From contig CAVWLA010000001.1 of assembly GCA_963755825.1 (NCBI GenBank), forward strand, positions 1 through 64,000: DNA of 64,000 nt, read 5' to 3'. Positions 1 to 33,019 of this stretch are shown piece after piece. The stretch is from DATBQN01 sp963755825. GTDB taxonomy: Bacteria > Acidobacteriota > Thermoanaerobaculia > Multivoradales > UBA5704. Within the stretch, counting starts at the first letter, position 1. Each line of letters opens with the position of its first letter. Made by a program: the position numbers and the translations under genes. Below the pieces are notes generated by a model. The model saw only the letters and a list, made by a program, of their open reading frames with translations, searched no databases and was not told the origin of the DNA.

Positions 1-12126
<12,126 letters not shown>

Positions 12127-12127
12127 C

Positions 12128-12907
12128 ATGACCGACGACTGTCCTCTCCTCGAATTCGACCCGGAGAGGTCGGCGCTGATCGAGCCGCAGCGGACGATCA
12201 CGCCGGTATCGATCCCGGAGCTGGCGGTGGCGTGCTTCTTCAAGGACGTCGTGGACGACATCGTCCTGCGCGACAACCTGGTTCCGCTGACGACGCAGCG
12301 GAGCGAGATGGGGCAGCATCCCATCTACGAGATCACCTATCGCAAGCGCCGCATCGCCATCTTTCATGCCGGCGCCGGGGCGCCCATGGCGGCGGGGCTG
12401 CTCGAGGGGGCGATCGCCCATGGCGCCAGAGTGGTCATCGCCTGCGGCGGCGCCGGGGCGGTCGACCCGGCGATCCCGCTGGGGCAGATCATCGTTCCGA
12501 CCGCCGCGATCCGTGACGAGGGCACGTCGTATCACTACCTCCCGCCCAGCCGCGAGGTGGCGGCGGATCCCCGCGGCATCGAGATCCTCCGCGAGGTGCT
12601 CGAGAGCCAGGGCACGCCGTACCTCAGCGGCAAGACCTGGACGACCGACGCGGTCTTCCGCGAGACGCGCGGGAAGATCCAGGCGCGGCGCACCGAGGGG
12701 GCGATCGTCGTCGAGATGGAAGCCGCCGCGCTCTTCGCCATCGGCGCCTTTCGCAACGTCCTCGTGGCCGAGCTTCTCTACGCAGGAGACAACGTCGGGG
12801 GCGAGACCTGGGACCATCGAGACTGGAGCACGCAGAGGTCGATCCGGAAGTCGCTCTTCTTTCTCGCTTGCGAGGCTTGCTGCAGCGCACCGAGCGTCGG
12901 GACCTAG
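12128..12907 (+). CDS. nucleoside phosphorylase family protein (PNP/UDP phosphorylase superfamily)
   Basis: This 259-aa protein has the hallmarks of the PNP_UDP_1 superfamily: a glycine-rich ACGGAGAVDP segment near residue 105 (phosphate/ribose region) and VVEMEAAALFAIG near residue 195, where the glutamates normally bind the ribose. The family cleaves purine or pyrimidine nucleosides with phosphate, or hydrolyses them, in the cytoplasm. The closest look is to uridine-phosphorylase-type members, but I cannot fix the substrate. Its ATG begins 1 nt after the NRPS stop codon, so it is almost certainly co-transcribed and perhaps translationally coupled with the synthetase. That is unusual for a salvage enzyme and may mean a role in the pathway, or only cassette-style read-through. 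The C-terminus ends in a short Cys/Ser-rich tail just before the decayed island. Confidence 0.85.
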   Translation: MTDDCPLLEFDPERSALIEPQRTITPVSIPELAVACFFKDVVDDIVLRDNLVPLTTQRSEMGQHPIYEITYRKRRIAIFHAGAGAPMAAGLLEGAIAHGARVVIACGGAGAVDPAIPLGQIIVPTAAIRDEGTSYHYLPPSREVAADPRGIEILREVLESQGTPYLSGKTWTTDAVFRETRGKIQARRTEGAIVVEMEAAALFAIGAFRNVLVAELLYAGDNVGGETWDHRDWSTQRSIRKSLFFLACEACCSAPSVGT

Positions 12908-12934
12908 GCAACGGCTTAGGAGCCGTCGGCCGGT

Positions 12935-12954
12935 TGTAGACGTGTAAGCCAGGG
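12935..12954. repeat. imperfect direct repeat, copy 1 (partner at 13762-13782)
   Basis: The string TGTAGACGTGTAAGCCAGGG recurs at 13762-13782 with one inserted A and a C-to-G change. The second copy begins in the last codon and stop of the integron-integrase remnant. Just upstream of copy 1 the plus strand can be read as L-G-N-G-L-G-A-V-G-R-L-stop, which weakly resembles the integrase tail. Copy 1 may therefore be the end of a second, more decayed integrase copy. The two repeats bracket the PIN pseudogene, its partner and the integrase remnant. Confidence 0.5.
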
Positions 12955-12981
12955 GCGCGATCCCAGCCCAAGCAGCGGACG

Positions 12982-13021
12982 CCTGACGGCGCCGCTGAGG
13001 GCATCCCCGTTCGCCGTCAGG
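12982..13021. repeat. inverted repeat, possible decayed attC-type stem
   Basis: The arms CCTGACGGCG (12982-12991) and CGCCGTCAGG (13012-13021) are perfect reverse complements separated by 20 nt. The following bases (GTGGTGAGGGAGGG) and the GACGGC...CGTTCGCCG core resemble the inner stem and right side of the attC-like site at 15830-15905. No clean R' or R'' core box is visible, so this is only a candidate. It could also act as a transcription-stopping hairpin between the convergent genes on either side. Confidence 0.4.
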
Positions 13022-13082
13022 TGGTGAGGGAGGGCCGAGATGGAGGCCGCGGCAATTGCGGCCGGACCTGTCGCGACCCCTG

Positions 13083-13286
13083 CTATTCCCCCTGGCCGAT
13101 CTCTGACCTCGGTGGCCGCGGAGCGTGTCGCACGGGAATCCTTCCTGCGGCGGCCTGACGAGCGTGTAGCTGCTCGCACAGGAGGTGGATATCCCCACCG
13201 ACCGCTTCTACGATTCGTTCGCGTGCCGCCCGGACCTCGGCGACGATCGGATCCACCCACGGGGTTTGTGGTTCATCTGCTGGCAT
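13083..13286 (-). CDS. small protein paired with PIN-domain toxin (putative antitoxin)
   Basis: This is a 67-aa ORF whose start overlaps the end of the PIN-toxin remnant upstream on the same strand. Its N-terminal half (WVDPIVAEVRAARERIVE, then GGDIHLLCEQL) resembles the small proteins that commonly follow ETS-type PIN-domain genes. It also resembles the 59-aa product of 17067-17246, which sits in the same position behind an intact PIN gene. The C-terminal half is Pro/Arg-rich and low in complexity. An antitoxin role is inferred from position and similarity; no DNA-binding fold is recognisable. The toxin is broken, so this gene is probably an orphan. Confidence 0.55.
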   Translation of the reverse strand: MPADEPQTPWVDPIVAEVRAARERIVEAVGGDIHLLCEQLHARQAAAGRIPVRHAPRPPRSEIGQGE

Positions 13287-13465
13287 CGATATGCGAGTCT
13301 TCCGCGCATTCCAGGTGGTGGACCATCTCCGAGACCACTACCTCGAAGGAGCTACGGCGCCGGTTCCACTACTCATGGGTGTCGGCCCGCCACGATCAAA
13401 TCGCGGGAAGGCCAGGCCGTAGGGTAGCTGATGATCGAGGTCTCCAAGTACACAAGAGCGACCAT
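13285..13465 (-). pseudogene. PIN-domain (VapC-like) toxin remnant
   Basis: From an ATG at 13465 the minus strand reads MVALVYLETSIISYPTAWPS, the typical start of a PIN nuclease with its first acidic residue (the E of YLETS). The frame then stops after 30 codons. In a shifted frame the expected continuation is still readable: a stop where Trp is expected, then NRRRSSFEVVVSEMV, matching QARRAAFDLYIAELV of the intact PIN protein at 16588-17061. About 90 codons of the C-terminal half are missing before the partner gene starts. A frameshift, a nonsense codon and a large deletion together make this non-functional. Confidence 0.7.
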
Positions 13466-13622
13466 ATTCCGAGTGTACCCGAGCTCGCCCTGCCACAGCC
13501 CAGGCCTGACTGTCCGGTCGAGGGCGCGCTGCTGCTCTCCGCCGGACGGCCGCGGTCCCGCCGCAGCCCTTCCGGGGGCGCGCCTCCGCGGAGGGGGATC
13601 ATCCCCGCTCCGGCGCCTTCTG

Positions 13623-13765
13623 CCGCCACCACCTGTGCGAGCACAACGTCCAGAAGGCCTTCCGGCGCGCCGCTGTGCCATCGGAGCGGCGAGGCGACGA
13701 TGGTCTACACCCACGTGCTCAATCGCGGCGGCCGCGGGGTGCAGAGCCCCGCCGACCTGCTGTAA
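13623..13765 (+). pseudogene. integron integrase (IntI-type tyrosine recombinase) 3' remnant
   Basis: Two blocks typical of integron integrase C-termini are readable. The first, near 13626-13675, translates as RHHLCEHNVQKAFRRA. The second, near 13697-13765, translates as TMVYTHVLNRGGRGVQSP followed by ADLL and a stop; the Tyr in VYTHVLNRGG is the position of the catalytic tyrosine. The intervening segment (about 30-40 residues, with the HxxR motif in intact enzymes) is deleted, and upstream sequence is not recognisable. The recombinase is therefore dead. Its presence 0.5 kb before a run of attC-like sites supports calling the neighbouring region an integron array. It points the same way as the cassettes, which is the less common arrangement. 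Confidence 0.65.
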
Positions 13766-14261
13766 GACGTGTAAGCGAGGGTGTCTTCTCTGCAAGCCCG
13801 GTGGCGGAGAAGCGCCCTCGGCCGCGTGGGCAGGAGACAGAAAACCATAGTTCCTCAAGGAGATAGGAGGCAGAGGAACCCGCAGATCGGCGGGTTTCGC
13901 AGCCACCTTGGAGATGGAAAGGGTTCAACTGTCCAAGAAGGCGGAATCCTTACCCCACCCGACAGAGGCGGCTCCTCTGCTAAACCTTGAAGCTGCTGCA
14001 CCTTTCGGCCTTCAGGGGCGGCGGCGGGAGGTGACCTGTTGGCATCTCGTCCGTCGCCGTTGCGGCGTCGGGCCCGTAGCGTTTATCCGTCACGAGGAAG
14101 CCGAGTTGACGGAGGCAAACAGCTGGCCGAGGATTAAGCTAAACTGCAGAAGCACAAGGGGGAAGTTAGACCTGAGCAGGTAGAATGCCGAGGCCCAAGG
14201 GGGAGCCGATTGGTGTCATAGACAATCCAAGGCCCCGGCCGGCGGTGAATCTCAACACAAG
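13766..14261. other. non-coding, decayed stretch before the cassette array
   Basis: I see no credible gene here. Base composition is more even than in the NRPS genes and short ORFs show no family resemblance. It contains one GC hairpin (13877-13896) and, at its right end, the right half of an attC-like site. If an attI site accompanied the dead integrase it might lie here, but I cannot identify it. Confidence 0.5.
13877..13897 (+). terminator. possible intrinsic terminator hairpin
   Basis: AACCCGC (13877-13883) and GCGGGTT (13890-13896) form a 7-bp stem with a 6-nt loop, followed by only one or two T residues. It lies 110 nt beyond the integrase remnant. The short T-tract makes terminator activity uncertain. 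Confidence 0.3.
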
Positions 14262-14268
14262 GTTAGGC
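14238..14268 (+). other. attC-like right half opening cassette 1 (R' box GTTAGGC)
   Basis: The stretch ends in GTTAGGC (14262-14268), a match to the R' consensus GTTRRRY. It is preceded by CGGTGAATCT, which resembles the L' side of the other sites here. A left half is not recognisable, so this could be the remains of an attI site or of a previous cassette. Confidence 0.5.
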
Positions 14269-14306
14269 GGCGCGAACAGCGCGAGAAGGCAAGCAGTCGA
14301 AGTGTA

Positions 14307-14912
14307 GTGACCGAGGTGCCGATGACGGCTACGTCCGATGCCTACGAGGAGTTCGTTCAGCAGGTTATGGCCGCATTGACCGGCGCCCAGGTCCATCACA
14401 AGAAGCCGTACGTTGGGCGTATCTCTCATCGGGAGATCGTTGTTGACGTTTCTTTCGAGACATCGGTCGCCGGCGCTCGCTTGCTCTGTCTCGTCGAATG
14501 CAAATGTTACGCACATGCGGTCTCTGTCGATGAGGTGGAGGAGTTTCATTCGAAACTGGACGACATCGGTGCTCATAAGGGCATCATGGTCACAACCATT
14601 GGCTACCAGGAAGGCGCAGTCAAAGTGGCGGAAGGCCGAGGCATTGCGCTCGCAGTCCTAACGGAGAATCATACCCCCGGCGAGCTTGTGTACAGAACTC
14701 TAGCGGCTGCGCCAAGAGACCAACCGCTCCCGACGCAGAAGGCCTTTTGGCAGGGCAACCTGCGTGGCCCCTTGGGAGACTACGGTAGAGTTTTCCGTTT
14801 CGAAAACACATCGCAGTTCTTTTGGTCGCTCTTCTTGGATGAGCGTGAGGCCGAGAGACTGCGGGTGGTAGCCCGCTGGAATGCTGAACATGGCACGGGC
14901 AAGCAACAGTAG
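14307..14912 (+). CDS. Mrr-like PD-(D/E)XK restriction endonuclease family protein (cassette 1)
   Basis: This 201-aa protein (GTG at 14307; an ATG at 14322 is an equally good start) has the PD-(D/E)XK layout. An Asp sits near residue 47 (REIVVDVSFE) and Glu/Lys near residues 63-65 (LCLVECKCY). After these comes the helical GIMVTTIGYQEGAVKVAEGR segment typical of Mrr/type IV restriction endonuclease catalytic domains, where a Gln/Lys-rich region follows the ECK strand. Such enzymes cut DNA, often modified or foreign DNA. No separate specificity domain is seen. The C-terminal 70 residues are unassigned. It fills the first cassette and has much lower GC than the flanking NRPS genes, in keeping with acquisition. 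A phage-defence role is inferred. Confidence 0.7.
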   Translation: MTEVPMTATSDAYEEFVQQVMAALTGAQVHHKKPYVGRISHREIVVDVSFETSVAGARLLCLVECKCYAHAVSVDEVEEFHSKLDDIGAHKGIMVTTIGYQEGAVKVAEGRGIALAVLTENHTPGELVYRTLAAAPRDQPLPTQKAFWQGNLRGPLGDYGRVFRFENTSQFFWSLFLDEREAERLRVVARWNAEHGTGKQQ

Positions 14913-14930
14913 GCGCGTCGCAGGCCCGCC

Positions 14931-15034
14931 GCCTAACCATTCGTTCCACAAGACGCGCCCCATGCGCTACGGCTCTCTTCGCTCGGCAAAGTTCGATGGG
15001 GCGCGCCAGTGGACTCAGGATCGATCCGTTAACC
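14931..15034 (+). other. attC-like recombination site 1
   Basis: R'' GCCTAAC (14931-14937) opens the site and GTTAACC (15028-15034) closes it. Inside, CGCGCCCCAT (about 14956) pairs with ATGGGGCGCG (about 14994), with flanking TCCAC/GTGGA as L''/L' arms, giving a long imperfect hairpin of about 104 nt. The extended R'' (CGCCGCCTAACC) is the exact reverse complement of the cassette start at 14261-14272. The third purine of the R' consensus is a C here, a small deviation. Confidence 0.65.
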
Positions 15035-15051
15035 ATCATAACTGAGGACTC

Positions 15052-15810
15052 ATGCCAGGATTGACGAGAGCTGAAGTAATGAAGGTAGTAAACAGGTGGA
15101 TCGGTGTTTCTGGCGGATTTCTCGGAGATTTCAGGTATCGAACGCATGCCGATTTCTATTCCGAATACTGCGATCTCGACATCAACCCATACGACCTGAA
15201 TGGGACGACCCGGGAGCGCTTCATCGAGATACTTAGTTCCGCTGAACCAGCTGATCAAGCAAAGATTGTGCGTGGAGTCCTGGAGCGGTTTCCCCTTGGC
15301 TCTGATGTCGGTAACCCAGCGACTAGAACTCCAGAGCTACGTGCTGAGCTGTTGCAAATCATTCAACGGGTGGAGACTGGTGCTCCTATAGCCTCGCCGA
15401 ATCCCCGTATCTCAAAAGAGGTGGTCGCACGAGCTATAGCCGACGCCGAGGCGCTAATCAGGGCTAATGGTGCGACCAGCGGCGTCGATCGAGTGCATAC
15501 GGCTCTGCATGGCTACTTGATCGCCGTCTGCGAAGATGCTTGCCTTTCCTATCCTCCGAACGCCAGTCTTACCCAGGTGTTCAAGGTCGTCCGAGAAGGG
15601 CATCCGTCATTACAGAACCTCGGCCCTCGATCCGGAGACTTGGTGCAGGTGCTTCGAGCAGCGGCAACGATTATGGATTCTTTGAACCCGGTGCGAAACC
15701 AAGCCACCGCAGTCCATCCGAACGAAATACTTCTCGAGCAGCCCGAAGCCATGATGGTGATCAACATAGCCCGAACACTACTTCACTACTTGGACGCGAA
15801 GCTTGTGTGA
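15052..15810 (+). CDS. abortive-infection C-terminal (Abi_C-like) family protein (cassette 2)
   Basis: This 252-aa cytoplasmic protein starts at ATG 15052, just after the cassette boundary. The second half matches the layout of proteins annotated as abortive infection family, Abi_C: a helical HTALHGYLIAVCEDACL segment, then a conserved RNQATAVHPNE motif near residues 213-224 and a final INIARTLLHYLD helix. The RN...H arrangement is probably functional and recalls HEPN-type RNase folds, but that link is inference. The N-terminal RTHADFYSEYCDLDI region is conserved in similar proteins and has no assigned function. It is the only gene in its cassette. Base composition is clearly lower in GC than the NRPS genes. 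The likely role is phage defence. Confidence 0.65.
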   Translation: MPGLTRAEVMKVVNRWIGVSGGFLGDFRYRTHADFYSEYCDLDINPYDLNGTTRERFIEILSSAEPADQAKIVRGVLERFPLGSDVGNPATRTPELRAELLQIIQRVETGAPIASPNPRISKEVVARAIADAEALIRANGATSGVDRVHTALHGYLIAVCEDACLSYPPNASLTQVFKVVREGHPSLQNLGPRSGDLVQVLRAAATIMDSLNPVRNQATAVHPNEILLEQPEAMMVINIARTLLHYLDAKLV

Positions 15811-15829
15811 GCTCGTCCATGCGAAGGGT

Positions 15830-15905
15830 GGTTAACCCATTGCCGCACCGGACGGCAAACGCGCTTCGCACGTTCGCCGCGCGGTGAGCTTTCGAGGCGT
15901 TGGAC
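15830..15905 (+). other. attC-like recombination site 2
   Basis: The R'' box GGTTAAC (15830-15836) is the reverse complement of the start of its own cassette (GTTAACC at 15028). The R' box is GTTGGAC (15899-15905), a full match to GTTRRRY. Between them CGGCAAACG and CGTTCGCCG form a 9-bp arm with one mismatch, flanked by CACCG/CGGTG. Its left half (TAACCC..TTGC..ACCGGACGGC) is nearly the same as that of the site at 17255, which supports a shared attC family. Confidence 0.65.
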
Positions 15906-15922
15906 GCCCTGAGACGGTAGGC

Positions 15923-15997
15923 ATGTTCAAGCTCTTCGCGGAGCTCATCGCCTTCCATCTCGACGCCCAGGAGAGCCTGCGGGCGAGCGACGCGAGG
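15923..15997 (+). pseudogene. possible sensor histidine kinase fragment
   Basis: Twenty-five codons from ATG 15923 read MFKLFAELIAFHLDAQESLR then ASDAR. This resembles the helix that joins a GAF-type domain to the dimerisation region in some hybrid sensor kinases. The frame then runs into unrelated sequence next to the NRPS fragment, with no kinase motifs. I list it as a short gene scrap at the start of cassette 3. Chance similarity is possible. Confidence 0.3.
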
Positions 15998-16052
15998 AGC
16001 GGCGGACGGCCGAGCTCCGCGAGCCCTACGCCATGCGGCAACGGCGGGCCGC

Positions 16053-16503
16053 TCAGGCCTCGTCCAGCTCGGCGAGCACGTCGGCCTCGAGATCGGCGCG
16101 GCTGAAGCCGGCCGGAGTATCGCCGGTCCCGGCGGCACGGCAGTGGGCGATGAGCTCCCGCAGGCTTGCGGCATAGGCGGCGGCGAGGCGCTCGATCGTC
16201 CCGCGGTCGCAGAGGTCGGCGCTGTAGCCCCAGTCGACCCGCAGGCGTCCGGAGGCGACGAGCAGGGAGACCGCGAGGGCGTGCGGGCGCCGCTGGCGCG
16301 GGCTCTGCGCGGCGGCCGCTCGGCTCCGCGGCGAGGGCGAATAGGCCGCCCTCGAAGCTGCCGTCGAACTCGCCGAGGTGGTTGAAGCTCACTCTCGGAG
16401 CCGGCAGCGCGGCGAGGAGCGCCGCGGCCTCGCGCAGCACGCCATAGCCGAAGCCGCGGTCGGGGATGGTGCGGAGCTACTCCTTGACCGACTGCAGGGC
16501 AGT
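16053..16503 (-). pseudogene. degenerate copy of the 3' end of the neighbouring FAAL-NRPS gene
   Basis: About 450 bp closely match 17756-18215, the end of the minus-strand NRPS gene encoding the C-terminal part of its epimerisation domain (VSFNHLGEFDGSFEGG is readable). Homology extends some 20 nt beyond the stop codon. The copy has several indels, a deletion of about a dozen bases, and a nonsense change at 16477-16479 (TAG on the minus strand where the intact gene has CAG, Gln). It cannot encode a working domain. It lies in the same orientation as the intact copy, about 1.25 kb away, with a toxin-antitoxin cassette between them. This suggests either a tandem duplication split by cassette insertion or a local rearrangement. 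Confidence 0.9.
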
Positions 16504-16505
16504 CG

Positions 16506-16531
16506 TCGCCGGTTGACTCTACGGGTTAGGC
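16506..16531 (+). other. attC-like right half (site 3, left half lost)
   Basis: The sequence CGCCGGTTGACTCTACGG leads into GTTAGGC (16525-16531), an R' match. The TTGACTCT segment parallels GTGAATCT, GTGGACTC and GTGAGCTT in the other sites. The left half that should carry a GTCCAAC-type R'' box is missing; the NRPS fragment ends immediately upstream, so the site was probably truncated by that rearrangement. Confidence 0.5.
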
Positions 16532-16587
16532 GGAGCGAAGTCCGGGGCGTAAGTGGCGCGGCGCGGCGAGGGTGGTAAAATTTAGTA

Positions 16588-17061
16588 GTGAAGCCTCCGG
16601 TGTATGTGGAGACGTCCCTCGCAAGCTATCTTGTAGCTTGGCCGAGCGAGTCGGTGATCACGGCGGCGCACCAAAGCCTCACTCGCCAGTGGTGGCAGGC
16701 CCGCCGAGCCGCATTCGATCTGTACATTGCGGAGCTGGTTCTGCTGGAGGCCCGCGCCGGAGACCCCGACGCGGCCTCTCGTCGCTTAGCGGTGCTTGTG
16801 GGGATTCCCGTTCTCGAGTCCACCGCCGCCGCAGAGACGCTCACGGAGCGGATTCTCCATGCGAGCCTGGTTCCTTCGAAGGCGCGTGCGGATGCCGCTC
16901 ATATCGCAATAGCTGCCGTCCACGGAATAGACTATCTCCTGACGTGGAATTGTCGGCACATCGCCAACGCCGTCACGCGAAAGCGCATCGATCAATTGCT
17001 GCGGGGCGCAGGGTATGAGGCTCCCGTCCTGTGCACACCTGAGGAACTGTTGGAGGAGTAA
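16588..17061 (+). CDS. PIN-domain ribonuclease toxin (VapC-like, cassette 4)
   Basis: This 157-aa protein with a GTG start at 16588 has a complete PIN-domain pattern. The acidic residues are E8 in VYVETS, a Glu near residue 50 in IAELVLLEAR, Asp 102 in RADAAHIAI and Asp 115 in DYLLTWN; the last is followed by the conserved N-C-R-H-I-A-N strand-helix. PIN toxins are Mg-dependent endoribonucleases that block translation when free of antitoxin. The usual order for this subfamily is toxin first, then a small partner; here the partner starts 5 nt downstream. No truncation is visible, in contrast to the broken relative at 13285-13465. It is the first gene of cassette 4. Confidence 0.8.
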   Translation: MKPPVYVETSLASYLVAWPSESVITAAHQSLTRQWWQARRAAFDLYIAELVLLEARAGDPDAASRRLAVLVGIPVLESTAAAETLTERILHASLVPSKARADAAHIAIAAVHGIDYLLTWNCRHIANAVTRKRIDQLLRGAGYEAPVLCTPEELLEE

Positions 17062-17066
17062 GGAAA

Positions 17067-17246
17067 ATGGCGAACGACGACATTCTCGACGAGCTCCATC
17101 GCGTTCGGGAGCAGCTGGTGACTGAGGCGGGAGGCGACATCGCGGGCCTCTTCCGGCTGTTGCGCGACACCGCGCGCGCGGAAGGGCAGCAGACCGTTAC
17201 GCTGCCGGCTAAAGTACCCGCTGTGAAGGGCACTGAAGCTGCGTAA
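17067..17246 (+). CDS. small partner of the PIN toxin (putative antitoxin)
   Basis: This 59-aa ORF starts at ATG 17067, 5 nt after the toxin stop, with an AGGA sequence directly upstream. The protein reads as one amphipathic helix region (DILDELHRVREQLVTEAGGD) followed by a basic, low-complexity tail. The first part parallels the 67-aa ORF at 13083-13286, also adjacent to a PIN gene, so the two are probably related antitoxin-type partners. No ribbon-helix-helix or AbrB motif is recognisable. The function is inferred from pairing. Confidence 0.6.
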   Translation: MANDDILDELHRVREQLVTEAGGDIAGLFRLLRDTARAEGQQTVTLPAKVPAVKGTEAA

Positions 17247-17254
17247 GGCTGATC

Positions 17255-17295
17255 GCCTAACCCGGTTGCTCAACCGGACGGCGAAGCTGGCATGA
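17255..17295 (+). other. attC-like left half (site 4)
   Basis: GCCTAAC (17255-17261) is a clean R'' box and, with one extra base, is the reverse complement of the start of cassette 4 (GTTAGGCG at 16525). Downstream, CCGGTTG-CT-CAACCGG forms a perfect 7-bp hairpin, and ACCGGACGGCGAAGC matches the left half of site 2. No R' box follows before the next gene starts at 17292, so the right half appears lost. Confidence 0.55.
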
Positions 17296-17528
17296 GTGTG
17301 CGGGTCACCATCCGTGACGTGCCGGAGGCGGTGAGGGATGAGCTTGCCGCGCGGGCCACTCTCCAAGGCAAGTCGATGCAGGAATACCTACGCGCCGAGT
17401 TGGAACGTCTGGCAGCACGCGTGCCGGTCGAGAAGGTGCTCGAGCGGATCCGGGAGCGCAAGGCGACGGCTGGGACCCGACTCTTGCCTGAGGAGATACT
17501 GGCCCACCGCGACACGGACCGCCGGTGA
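17292..17528 (+). CDS. FitA/VapB-type ribbon-helix-helix antitoxin
   Basis: This 78-aa protein has an N-terminal ribbon-helix-helix: strand VRVTIRDVPEAV, helix RDELAARATLQGKSM, helix QEYLRAELERLAARV. It is followed by a tail that would wrap the toxin. This is the layout of FitA/VapB antitoxins, which bind DNA as dimers and repress their own operon. The expected VapC partner follows with an overlapping start region but is broken (17527-17655), so this is an orphan antitoxin. The ORF begins 31 nt after the R'' box of site 4. It could still act in trans on related toxins; that is speculation. Confidence 0.75.
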   Translation: MSVRVTIRDVPEAVRDELAARATLQGKSMQEYLRAELERLAARVPVEKVLERIRERKATAGTRLLPEEILAHRDTDRR

Positions 17529-17655
17529 GCGCAGCGTCGACGCTTCGCTCCTGGTTGTCGCCGAACGGTTCCACCTCCCCCTCGGCGACGCTCGATCACC
17601 GCCTCGCCAAAGTCACCGGTCCTCGCTGCCGTTTCCTTCTGTCGCCCTTGACCTG
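17527..17655 (+). pseudogene. VapC toxin remnant (partner of the FitA-type antitoxin)
   Basis: Directly after the antitoxin, one frame gives SVDASLLVV, the first strand and first Asp of a VapC PIN domain. It runs immediately into AERFHLPL, which belongs near the C-terminus of such proteins. A further frame then gives LDHRLAKVTGPRCRFL, the usual last helix and strand, ending at TGA 17653-17655. The middle of the protein, with most catalytic acids, is deleted and there is a frameshift, so the toxin is inactive. Confidence 0.6.
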
Positions 17656-17755
17656 AGAAGGCTTCGACAAGTCGACCCCAAGCCCTGGGAGACTGACTAT
17701 CGTAGTAGGCGACCTCCTCTGGAGACCGCGAGCGAGCGCCGCAACGGCGGGGCGC

Positions 17756-32944
<15,189 letters not shown>

Positions 32945-33013
32945 CTCCTGCGCCGCGGGCAGGGCGGGCTCGTCCGCCTGCCGCTCTGCGGGCGGAGGCG
33001 GCTCGGCAGCCTT

Positions 33014-33019
33014 CCCCCC
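33014..33019 (-). other. frame break at a six-G run between FAAL and ACP
   Basis: On the coding strand the junction reads GCG-GGG-GGA-AGG in the FAAL frame. Slipping back one base gives GCG-GGG-GGG-AAG and continues as AGGKAAEPPPP into the ACP frame without a stop. A missing G in the assembly, a real deletion, or -1 slippage on the homopolymer would each explain it. A sequencing indel is the simplest explanation. Confidence 0.75.

Larger units (their letters stand above)
14238..17295 (+). mobile_element. degenerate integron-type gene cassette array
   Basis: The array is defined by attC-like sites with R' boxes at 14262, 15028, 15899 and 16525 and R'' boxes at 14931, 15830 and 17255. In a true cassette the first bases are complementary to the R'' box of its own attC, and this holds three times: 14261-14272 with 14927-14938 (12/12), 15028-15035 with 15829-15836 (8/8) and 16525-16532 with 17254-17261 (8/8). 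All cassette genes point the same way, each has one or two small genes, and their base composition is more AT-rich than the NRPS genes. Cassette 3 (15899-16525) is disrupted by an NRPS gene fragment and its R'' box is lost. The recombinase next door is only a remnant, so the array is probably immobile. Confidence 0.65.

Noticed and set aside
12911..12926. Short hairpin ACGGCT-TAGG-AGCCGT as terminator of the nucleoside phosphorylase gene
   Set aside because: It has a six-base stem without a T-run, and the same bases may be the decayed end of an integrase copy.
13040..13765. 241-codon plus-strand ORF covering the integrase remnant
   Set aside because: Only its last part resembles an integrase; the rest overlaps a better-supported minus-strand gene and lacks motifs.
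14166..14576. 136-codon minus-strand ORF
   Set aside because: It overlaps the Mrr-like gene antisense and the attC-like half-site, with no family resemblance.
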